Below, in pieces: positions 53,817 through 61,475 of a stretch of 64,000 nucleotides of DNA. The position numbers and the translations under genes were made by a program. Position 1 is the stretch's first letter. The number at the start of each line of letters is the position of its first letter. This DNA comes from Verrucomicrobiia bacterium (lineage in GTDB: Bacteria; Verrucomicrobiota; Verrucomicrobiia; JABWAM01), in assembly GCA_028687435.1 (NCBI GenBank), contig JAQUAF010000002.1:62001-126000 (forward strand), written 5' to 3'. The notes under the pieces are model-generated. The model saw only the letters and a program-made list of their open reading frames with translations, did no database searches and was not told the DNA's origin.

Positions 53817-54066
53817 CAGAGCTATCCCATAATTTCGTGAAACGGCCAATTTTTCATTTTTGTTCAGAGGAGAAGGAAGCAAAATGCCAAAAGCTGAGAT
53901 TAAGAATCCGGAGATTGCTTCACCCCCTGTTGCTCCCGCCGTGGCGGGATTCGCAATGACATTTTAGGAGGTCATTGCGAGGTTTGGGAAAAAGGGACCG
54001 ACCCGTGCTGCGCCGAAGGCTTCGACGAGGCGAGAGCAATCTCTGAAAAATTATGGGATGGCTCTG
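53817..54066. mobile_element. MITE-like element 3 with 9-bp target duplication
   Basis: Terminal inverted repeats start CAGAGCYATCCCATAATTT (19 bp, one mismatch; 53817-53835 and 54048-54066). The flanks are a perfect 9-bp direct repeat AAATTTTTT (53808-53816 and 54067-54075), a textbook target-site duplication. The 250-bp body has no transposase but keeps a short frame with a strong ribosome-binding site (53884-53967) and an inner inverted pair GAGATTGCT...CGCAATGAC / GTCATTGCG...AGCAATCTC. The right end abuts the rhamnosidase gene. Confidence 0.88.
53884..53967 (+). CDS. 27-codon open frame inside MITE-like element 3
   Basis: Encodes MPKAEIKNPEIASPPVAPAV and seven more residues, after AGAGGAGAAGGAAGCAAA, an excellent Shine-Dalgarno context. 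It may be the 5' remnant of the transposase gene of the parent element, with the rest deleted, or a coincidental frame. No similarity recognised. Confidence 0.35.
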   Translation: MPKAEIKNPEIASPPVAPAVAGFAMTF

Positions 54067-54075
54067 AAATTTTTT

Positions 54076-56754
54076 ATGAAAACAATTCAAAGATCGAAAA
54101 ATTCCGATTTTCATCCAGCCCCTGACATCCGATTTTCGCTGAAATCATTGCGCAAACCGGATTCCTGTTTCTGGCCGGGTTATTTCTGGGCGATCAACGA
54201 TCGAATGGAGGAGGATTTGCTTTTCAAGCAGTTGAGGGACATGCGCGCGCACGATGCGCGATCGGTTTGCCTGCATCCGCTGCCGAAGGAGTTTCAGCCG
54301 GAGCTTTTTGGCTCGGAAATGACACCGGATTATCTCGGCGGGGATTATTTCAAAATCATCCGCAACGTGGTGGGGGAGTGCGCCCGGCTGGGGATGAATT
54401 ACTGGCTGTATGACGAGGGAGGATGGCCCTCCGGCACCGCCGCCGGACAGGTTTATGCGCGCAATCCCGGGGCTTATTCCCTCAGGATGGTTTCTTTTCA
54501 CGAATCGCCTTTTGCTGCGGGCGACACGTTGATTGTTCCGAAGGATGCGCTTTGCATGGCGGTGCAAATTTCCGGGGAATGGAAAACCTTTCTGCCCGGG
54601 CAGACCATTCCAAGCCAAAAGGAGGATGCGAAACTGCGAACCTATTCGATCAGGAGGAAAAAGTATTTGTATGGGGCGGAGGAACGCCGTTCGACCCCTT
54701 ATGTGAACTTGTTGTGCCGGAAAGCCGTCGATGATTTCATCGAGTTGACCCACGAACGTCACAGGAAACATGTGGGGAACGCCTTTGGCAAAACCATCCG
54801 GTTCGCGTTTCTCGACGAATCCGCCATGATTTACAATATTCCAGGGCAGTTGCCTTGGACGGACGACATGACCGGGGTCTTTCGCCGGATGAAGGGCTAC
54901 GACATGATTCCCCATCTGCCGGTTTTGTTGGATGCGCCGAAGGATGATGACGGGGCGGACGAGCGGCGTTGGCGGATCGATTTTTACGATGTCTGTTCGC
55001 GGTTGTTCGTGGAAAGATATCTGACGCCGATCCGGAATTGGTGTCGGAAAAATGGATTGCTTTCCGGTGGTCATTTTGGCGGCGAGGACGAACCCCGGTA
55101 CAATGCCGACGGCGGATTCGGGCACATCTTGCGATCCCTGCGCGCTCTCGACCTGCCCGGGGTCGATGCGATCTGGCGGCAGCTTTTTCCGGGAAAACGG
55201 AGTCATCATTTTGTGAAGTATGCCTCATCCGTGGCGCGGCAAATGGGGCGGCCGTATGTGCTGACCGAATCCTGTGCGGTTTACGGCAGCGGCCTGACCC
55301 TGGCGCAAATGAAATGGATGATCGATCAGCAGTATGTGCGTGGCGCGACGATGACGGTGTTTTCCAACTATCCCTATTCGACCCGCGATCATTTCATGCC
55401 CTGTTGCCGTCCGCATTTCGGGCCGTTTCATCCCCAGTGGCGGCATATTGCGCCTCTCCATGCTTATGCCGCCCGGCTGGGATATCTTCTTTCGCGGGGA
55501 AAACCGTCCTGTTCGACCGCGGTTTACTTTGATGTGCGTTCCATCTGGGCCGGGGGAAAGGCAAGGAAGCGCGCCATTGAATTGCACGACCGCCTGGCTG
55601 AAGAGCTGCTGCGCAACCAGCGGGATTTCGATTTTGTGGATGACGATCTTTTGTGCGGAAAGGGAAGCCGCATTGAAAAAGGGGTTTTGAAGGTGGGACC
55701 GATGCAATACGACACGATTTTTGTTCCTGCCACGGATTGGATGGATGAGAAAGCCTTGGATGGGCTGGTTGAATTTGTCCGATCCGGGGGCACGCTTGTG
55801 ACTGTGGAGGGACTCCCTCGCGCAAACGGAGGAACGAAAGGTTTGCCGGGGCAATTATTGAAAAAATCGCCGTCCGGAGCGGGTAAAAGCGGACGGGTGT
55901 TGCAGGCGCGAATGAATGAAGCCGCCTTTTCAGTGGAGCCCGTTGTGAGACTTTCACCCGCCTGCCATGACATCCGGGTGAGCAAGCGGATGGAGAATGG
56001 ACTTTCGATTTATTTCCTGACGAATGAGGCCAACCGTTTAATGCGGCATCGTGTGACCTTTGACGAAAATACCGAGGCGAGTCTTTGTGATCCTGTCACG
56101 GGCGGGTTATGGCGGTTGGAAGGGGAGAAGACATCGGAGGGAACAGCGCTTGATCTCGAGTTGGCGCCGTGGGGTTCCAAGGTTGTCATTTTTGGACTGA
56201 AAACGGAAACGCCTTTGAAGGAATTGATTTCCACGGAAACGATGGCGCTTGAGCGCGGTTGGAAGTTGCGTCCGATCCGCCGTTATTCGGTCGGGGAACA
56301 CAATTATGAGATGAAAGAGACGGGCAAGGCCGTTTTTGCGGCCTGCCAGTTGGGAGACTGGCGCGGAGTTTTAGGGAAATCGTTCAGCGGAGATGTCGAA
56401 TACAAGCTGGAGTTTGATCTGCCCGCGTCAAAGGCGGCCCGTCCCGCGCGGTTGTGTTTGGGAAAGGTGAATCATGCCTGTCGGGTGACGGTGAACGGGG
56501 TTGAGGCCGGCCGGTTGATCTGGGAACCTTTCTGCGTGGATGTCGGAAAATTTCTCCGCCCGGGCAGGAACACCTTGACGATCCAGGTGACCAACACGTT
56601 TGCCAACGCCTTGCTGGATCCCGAAGTGGAGAAGGCATGGGCTCAGAAAAAGGGCCCGGGTTGGGACGTTCCCTATGACGCCAAAACCCGTGTGTTTGAA
56701 AAGGAAAGCCTGCCCAGCGGCCTTTTCGGGCCGGTTGAAATTCGAGTGGGGTGA
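54076..56754 (+). CDS. GH106-like alpha-L-rhamnosidase
   Basis: An 892-residue protein from the ATG at 54076; the ATG at 54058, inside the element's terminal repeat, is in frame and would add MALKFF. CFWPGYFWAINDRMEEDLLF, KQLRDMRAHDARSVCLHPLP and GMNYWLYDEGGWPSGTAAGQ are the recognisable blocks of the GH106/GH2-like glycosidase barrel, with YDE and later FLDE and LTES as candidate acidic residues. The C-terminus is a galactose-binding-like sandwich (KVNHACRVTVNGVEAGRL, WEPFCVDVGKFLRPGRN). No signal peptide is seen, so it is probably intracellular or the true N-terminus was lost to the insertion. A rhamnosidase matches the nearby rhamnulokinase gene. Confidence 0.75.
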   Translation: MKTIQRSKNSDFHPAPDIRFSLKSLRKPDSCFWPGYFWAINDRMEEDLLFKQLRDMRAHDARSVCLHPLPKEFQPELFGSEMTPDYLGGDYFKIIRNVVGECARLGMNYWLYDEGGWPSGTAAGQVYARNPGAYSLRMVSFHESPFAAGDTLIVPKDALCMAVQISGEWKTFLPGQTIPSQKEDAKLRTYSIRRKKYLYGAEERRSTPYVNLLCRKAVDDFIELTHERHRKHVGNAFGKTIRFAFLDESAMIYNIPGQLPWTDDMTGVFRRMKGYDMIPHLPVLLDAPKDDDGADERRWRIDFYDVCSRLFVERYLTPIRNWCRKNGLLSGGHFGGEDEPRYNADGGFGHILRSLRALDLPGVDAIWRQLFPGKRSHHFVKYASSVARQMGRPYVLTESCAVYGSGLTLAQMKWMIDQQYVRGATMTVFSNYPYSTRDHFMPCCRPHFGPFHPQWRHIAPLHAYAARLGYLLSRGKPSCSTAVYFDVRSIWAGGKARKRAIELHDRLAEELLRNQRDFDFVDDDLLCGKGSRIEKGVLKVGPMQYDTIFVPATDWMDEKALDGLVEFVRSGGTLVTVEGLPRANGGTKGLPGQLLKKSPSGAGKSGRVLQARMNEAAFSVEPVVRLSPACHDIRVSKRMENGLSIYFLTNEANRLMRHRVTFDENTEASLCDPVTGGLWRLEGEKTSEGTALDLELAPWGSKVVIFGLKTETPLKELISTETMALERGWKLRPIRRYSVGEHNYEMKETGKAVFAACQLGDWRGVLGKSFSGDVEYKLEFDLPASKAARPARLCLGKVNHACRVTVNGVEAGRLIWEPFCVDVGKFLRPGRNTLTIQVTNTFANALLDPEVEKAWAQKKGPGWDVPYDAKTRVFEKESLPSGLFGPVEIRVG

Positions 56755-56818
56755 AAACCCCTCAAATTTGATTTATGATTTTGGATTTGCGATTGTTCAT
56801 TTGGAAAGGAAGGCACTT

Positions 56819-59800
56819 ATGCTAAAACAGATCAGTCTTGGAGTTGTTTTTTTGGTTTTTGGGGTTGGCCTGTTAAAAGGTCAGAATCTCTATCCCGATC
56901 CGGATTTTGAGGCGAATGGCGTGGTTGGGGATGCCCATTCCGGGAAAAAAGCCGGGCATTTGAGGGTGGACGAAAAGGGATCAGGGAAGGTTGATCAAAA
57001 TCTTTTCAAGTATGTTGAAGTGGAACCGTTTGCGACTTACCGTATCAGCGGATGGGTCAAGGCCAGATCTGGCAAGGGGAACGGCTATGCGCTTCAGATT
57101 TATGAGGTTGATTCCTTTGATGGGTGGGCAAATATTCATCGTGTTCCATTGGGCGGCGCATCCGAGTGGACAAAAGTTGAGACTGTGATTGTCGCTTTTG
57201 GCAGCCGGCTTTATGTCCGTCCGTTGTATTTTGAAGGCGCAGCAGGGTGGGAGGCATGGGTGGATGACATTTGTTTGGAAAAAATCAAGCCGGTTGAGGA
57301 AACCATGAGGCTGTTTCAGGGAAAGACAGATCTTGCTTCGGATGAGATCCAGCTTTTGGCGCGTTATTGGATTGCGAAAAGGGATTTTGCGAAGGCCGAA
57401 GGATTGGCCGGCGGAGCCAGTGCCCCGGCAAAGGCCGATATCGCATGTTTGCTGGCAAAAAATCATCCGGATTGCGCCCGGCGTTTATTTTGGTTTGGTG
57501 AGATGATCCGGGCGGGCGGTTTGACCAAGACAGGCGGCTCGAAGCGTTTTGATGAAATTTTCAGCGCCTTTGCCGTTGAGGAAAAAGTATTCATGATTGC
57601 CTGGTGCGAGGATGCCCTGATGTCTGTTCCCGGCGCGAAAAATTTGTGGAATGTTTATCGGAGGTTCCTTGAGCAATACGCCAGTTCCCAGCAACCGCTG
57701 ACCTGCATTGAAATGGAGTCCGAAATCAAAAAGGCCGATTCTTTTTTTGAACGGATCGCGGCAAAATTACCGGCCGATGCCGTCCTTGTTGCGGAGGTTG
57801 ATGGCGCAAAACGGTCGCTAAAAAGCGTCAGGGAAAGATTCGCAAGGCAAAAAGAATCGCAAGGGTGTTGCAGGATCAAGTTGGGAGGCAAAGCTTTGAG
57901 TCCCGATTCGCATGCCATTGTCATGCCGGATGATGCGGCATTGACGGAAAGGTATGCCGCCAGGGATTTGCGATATCATCTGGAGTTGTTGAGCGGGCAG
58001 TGTCTGCCTATTCTGAAGGATTCAGATGCAATGGGGGATAAGCGCGCCTTCCTGGTGGTGGGGAAAAGCCGGTTATTGGAAGATTGGAAGGTCAAGGTGG
58101 ATTGGAATCGGCTGGGCAAGGAGGGAATCTGCATCAAAACATCCGGACCGCATCTGATTCTGGCCGGAGGCCAGCGGGGCGCGCTTTATGCTTGCTCCAC
58201 TTTGTTGGAGGATTATCTCGGGGTGCGCTGGCTTTCGGCCGATTGCACGGTTTTTCCCAAGAGGGGAACTTTTGACCTGAAAGGCATTGATAAAACCTAT
58301 GTTCCGCCGTTGGAATATCGAGAACCTTCTTCGATTGCTGGCAGGGATGGCAACTGGGCTGCCCATAATAAAGTGAATGGGTATCGTGTCAAGGTAAGTG
58401 AAAAACAGGGGGGCAGGATTGATTACAGGGGGTTTGTCCATACTTTCAAAGTGTTGGTTCCTCCGGAAAAATATTTCAAGGGTCATCCGGAATATTATGC
58501 GGAAAACGAGGGGCAACGGCATCATGAGAAAGCCCAGCTTTGTCTGACCAATCCGGAGGTTGAAAATATTGTGGTGGAAGAGGTGAAGCGCTGGCTGAGG
58601 GAGACTCCCGACGCAAGCATTGTGTCGGTTTCCCAAAATGACGGGAGCCTTGCCGGTTGCCAGTGCGCAAAATGCAAGGCGATTGACGATGAGGAAGGCA
58701 GTCCCTCGGGGTCTTTGCTTCGTTTTGTGAATCGCGTGGCTGAGCGTGTGGAGGGAGAGCATCCCCATGTGGCCATTGATACGCTGGCTTATCGTTATTC
58801 GCGATTTCCGCCGAAAATAACCAAGCCGCGCGCCAATGTGATTGTCCGATTGTGCAGCATCGAATGTTCGTTTGACCGTCCGTTGGAGGCGAACAAGCAG
58901 GATCGGGCTTTTTGTGAGGACATTGTTGGATGGAGCAGGATTTGCCGCCGTCTCTATGTTTGGGATTATGTGACCAATTTCCGTCATTACCTTTTGCCCC
59001 ATCCCAATTTGCGGGTGCTCAAACCCAACATCCAATTTTTCATCAAAAATGGAGTGAAAGGCATTTTTGAGCAGGGAAACGGGCGGTCTCCGGGGGGGGA
59101 GCTTGCGGAATTGCGAACCTGGTTGCTGGCCAAGCTCCTGTGGAATCCCGATGCGGACTTCAATGAACTTTTGCAAACTTTCCTGGATGGATATTATGGG
59201 GCTGCGGCGCCCTATTTGCGGCAGTATGTCGATTTGCTGCATGATTCCCTCGAAAAGAGAGAGGTTTTCATGGACTGTTACACCACCATTCCGGCGCTTT
59301 TGTCTTTTTTTGTTCCTGAAGCTGTTGTTCGGGCGGAAGGACTTTTTGATCGCGCCGAGGAAGCGGTGGCGAATGATCCCGTCCTGCTCAAACGCGTGCA
59401 AACCGTCCGATTGCCCCTGCTGTTTTTGAGGCTTGAGTGTGGAACCCATCGTGAGGAAAAAGGTTACTTGTTTGCCAATGTCGATTCCGCCGTTGTGGAG
59501 AAATTCGAAAAGGTGGCGCGAGCGGCTGGCGTTACGCACACCCGTGAGACTCCTAAGCCGGATATTGACTCGTGGATACGGGGCAAACGGGCTGGCGGCG
59601 CCAGGACAGCCATCAAACGTCTGCGGAATGCCGTCCTGTCATTGGATGTTCTGCCTGGATTTGGCGGACGGATTTGGCGGATGAAATATCTTCCCACTGG
59701 AAGGGAAGTGTTCAGGCCTGTTGGCGAGCCGGACAAATGGAAGATCGGCGAAAACGGGTATGAGGAATACTGTGGCGCCGAGTATCGTTCTCCGGGATGG

Positions 59801-60337
59801 TGTGAAAAATACGAGGTCAAGGAGTTGTCGGAACAGCGTCTGGTCTTGGAGACGTTTCTGCCGAAACAAGGGATAAGGTTGATCCGGCGCATTGAACTGG
59901 ACGCGCACAAGCCGGTCCTTCGTATTGTCACAACCCTTGTCAATCAAACCCAGACTGCATGCCAGGCCGGTTTGCGCATCCACCCGGCGTTTGCGATGGA
60001 TGATCCCCGCAGGGCGATGGTGAAAATTAGGAGAAAAGACGGCGGTTGGCGCGAACAGCCGCTGGCCGCCTTGAAGGATCAAGATGGGATTATGGATGTT
60101 TGGTTTCGGGGAAATGATCTTCCGTTTGGCGAATGGTCATTTGTTGACGGAGCCAGCGGACTGGAGGTGATCAACCGATTTGATCCGGCAAAAGTAAGCC
60201 AGTGTTATTTGTTTTCCTCCTCATTCTTAAAACAGGCCAACCTGGAGCTGTTTTCAACTCCGTCGTGTTTGCGGCCGGGTGAGAGTTGGGAGTTCAGCCA
60301 GACTTATGAATTGATTCCCTTTGGGGGGGGAATATAG
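56819..60337 (+). CDS. Large exported DUF4838 protein with N-terminal CBM and C-terminal mutarotase-like domain
   Basis: A 1172-residue protein; AGGAAGG before the ATG at 56819 fixes the start. The signal peptide is MLKQISLGVVFLVFGVGLLKG. A carbohydrate-binding sandwich follows (about 25-160, NLYPDPDFEANGVVG, VDDICLEKI), then a helical linker, an alpha-glucuronidase-like N-domain (about 365-480, AARDLRYHLELLSGQCLPI), the DUF4838 core (about 550-800, SQNDGSLAGCQCAKCKAID, HVAIDTLAYRYSRFPP) and a C-terminal aldose-1-epimerase-like beta-supersandwich (about 950-1172, LSLDVLPGFGGRIWRMKYLP). It probably degrades or binds acidic glycans at the surface. It starts 64 bp after the rhamnosidase gene. 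A G8 run lies at the very end (60333-60340 region). Confidence 0.83.
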   Translation: MLKQISLGVVFLVFGVGLLKGQNLYPDPDFEANGVVGDAHSGKKAGHLRVDEKGSGKVDQNLFKYVEVEPFATYRISGWVKARSGKGNGYALQIYEVDSFDGWANIHRVPLGGASEWTKVETVIVAFGSRLYVRPLYFEGAAGWEAWVDDICLEKIKPVEETMRLFQGKTDLASDEIQLLARYWIAKRDFAKAEGLAGGASAPAKADIACLLAKNHPDCARRLFWFGEMIRAGGLTKTGGSKRFDEIFSAFAVEEKVFMIAWCEDALMSVPGAKNLWNVYRRFLEQYASSQQPLTCIEMESEIKKADSFFERIAAKLPADAVLVAEVDGAKRSLKSVRERFARQKESQGCCRIKLGGKALSPDSHAIVMPDDAALTERYAARDLRYHLELLSGQCLPILKDSDAMGDKRAFLVVGKSRLLEDWKVKVDWNRLGKEGICIKTSGPHLILAGGQRGALYACSTLLEDYLGVRWLSADCTVFPKRGTFDLKGIDKTYVPPLEYREPSSIAGRDGNWAAHNKVNGYRVKVSEKQGGRIDYRGFVHTFKVLVPPEKYFKGHPEYYAENEGQRHHEKAQLCLTNPEVENIVVEEVKRWLRETPDASIVSVSQNDGSLAGCQCAKCKAIDDEEGSPSGSLLRFVNRVAERVEGEHPHVAIDTLAYRYSRFPPKITKPRANVIVRLCSIECSFDRPLEANKQDRAFCEDIVGWSRICRRLYVWDYVTNFRHYLLPHPNLRVLKPNIQFFIKNGVKGIFEQGNGRSPGGELAELRTWLLAKLLWNPDADFNELLQTFLDGYYGAAAPYLRQYVDLLHDSLEKREVFMDCYTTIPALLSFFVPEAVVRAEGLFDRAEEAVANDPVLLKRVQTVRLPLLFLRLECGTHREEKGYLFANVDSAVVEKFEKVARAAGVTHTRETPKPDIDSWIRGKRAGGARTAIKRLRNAVLSLDVLPGFGGRIWRMKYLPTGREVFRPVGEPDKWKIGENGYEEYCGAEYRSPGWCEKYEVKELSEQRLVLETFLPKQGIRLIRRIELDAHKPVLRIVTTLVNQTQTACQAGLRIHPAFAMDDPRRAMVKIRRKDGGWREQPLAALKDQDGIMDVWFRGNDLPFGEWSFVDGASGLEVINRFDPAKVSQCYLFSSSFLKQANLELFSTPSCLRPGESWEFSQTYELIPFGGGI

Positions 60338-60395
60338 CAGATTTTTGGCGTTTGATGTGGAGTAATTTTTGATTTTGTGGTTGGTTCTTGTTGCA

Positions 60396-61133
60396 ATGAA
60401 AGCAATATGGAAATTTGAACAAGGCGGGTGTTGCTTGGCAAAGAACGGAAGGCATTGGTTTCTCCTGGCCGGCTTTACGATGGTGGAGTTGTTGGTCACC
60501 GTGGTGATTTTGTCCATGTTGGCCGCCTTATTGAGTCCCGCCTTGAGGAATGCCCGGGAGTCCGCAAAGGCGATCCAGTGCGTCAACAATCTGCGCCAGA
60601 TTGATCTGGCCTTGATATCGTACACGAATGATAATTTGGGTTTTCTCCCCTGTTATGGAAACATTGCGACTTCAGTGGACGACCGCAAGTGGTATAACTT
60701 GATCAAACGATATCTTAATTGCCCATCCAGCCGCACTGTCATCTACAGCTATCTCCGATGCCCTTCCGAACCCGATTTGGCCATTGGAACTTATGGAGCC
60801 AATTATGGGCCGGCAACATTGAATATTAATTTCATTGCCTATGAGGGGCAGCCGCCATGGTGGATCGGGTCAAAAAACATCGCTGATGTTCCTCCCCGTG
60901 TGATGTTGATCGCCGATGGTGGAATAGGCGTCATCTTTCATCCGCTTAACTGGTCTTTTCTGTGCGACTATGACGGCGACGGGATTCTTGACAGCTGCAA
61001 CGCTGCCACGACCATTTATAACGGTTTGCGGCCCCGGCATCGCGGAGGCGCCAATATCGGTTTTGCGGACGGTTCGGTTCGATGGGTTCCCATTCTTGAT
61101 TGGGTGCGAGGCACCAACATGTGGGGGCCATGA
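60396..61133 (+). CDS. Prepilin-type N-terminal cleavage/H-X9-DG domain protein (pseudopilin 3)
   Basis: A 245-residue pseudopilin. The leader ends LLAG/FTMVELLVTVVILSMLAALL (Glu5 present), then QCVNNLRQIDLALISYTNDNLGFLP, and HRGGANIGFADG is the H-X9-DG signature. The ATG at 60396 is chosen; a TTG at 60369 extends the frame by nine codons. A calcium-loop-like DYDGDGILDSC (about residue 200) is peculiar to this copy and hints at metal-dependent folding. It follows the large DUF4838 gene by 58 bp and precedes a truncated glycosidase gene. Confidence 0.84.
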   Translation: MKAIWKFEQGGCCLAKNGRHWFLLAGFTMVELLVTVVILSMLAALLSPALRNARESAKAIQCVNNLRQIDLALISYTNDNLGFLPCYGNIATSVDDRKWYNLIKRYLNCPSSRTVIYSYLRCPSEPDLAIGTYGANYGPATLNINFIAYEGQPPWWIGSKNIADVPPRVMLIADGGIGVIFHPLNWSFLCDYDGDGILDSCNAATTIYNGLRPRHRGGANIGFADGSVRWVPILDWVRGTNMWGP

Positions 61134-61156
61134 AACGCGGAAGCATGGAGATCAAA

Positions 61157-61432
61157 ATGAGAAAATCATTAATTGTCCTTTTTATCTGCAATCTGGCCAT
61201 TCTGGCAAGGGGTTCAGGAGAAGCTGCGCCCTGTGTTTGGGTTGAGGACACACTGGTCAAGGTTTGTCTCGATGCCGATCCAACAGGCGGGGAGAAACCG
61301 GTGATCCGTGTGCAATGCGCCAAAAATGAGCACGAACCCGTGCAGGTGCATGTCCGTTCAAAAATTCCGCTTGAAAATCTTGCATTGAAAACTTCCGGCA
61401 TTGTTCATGAATCCGGACGATATGTTGGATGA
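61157..61432 (+). pseudogene. Truncated DUF4091/GH123-like exported protein (N-terminal fragment)
   Basis: A 91-residue frame with a signal peptide (MRKSLIVLFICNLAILARGS) followed by VWVEDTLVKVCLDADP and IRVQCAKNEHEPVQVHVRS, which matches the N-terminal domain found before DUF4091 or GH123-type catalytic domains ('ARNEyEPvQ'). The frame stops after SGRYVG, where several hundred residues should follow. The adenylate cyclase frame begins within or just after it, so the remainder has apparently been lost in a deletion whose join lies near 61410-61440. It is probably non-functional. Confidence 0.65.
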
Positions 61433-61475
61433 GCGTGCTGGGAAAAGTTTGGATTTCCGGGCGGGTTGTGGTGTG

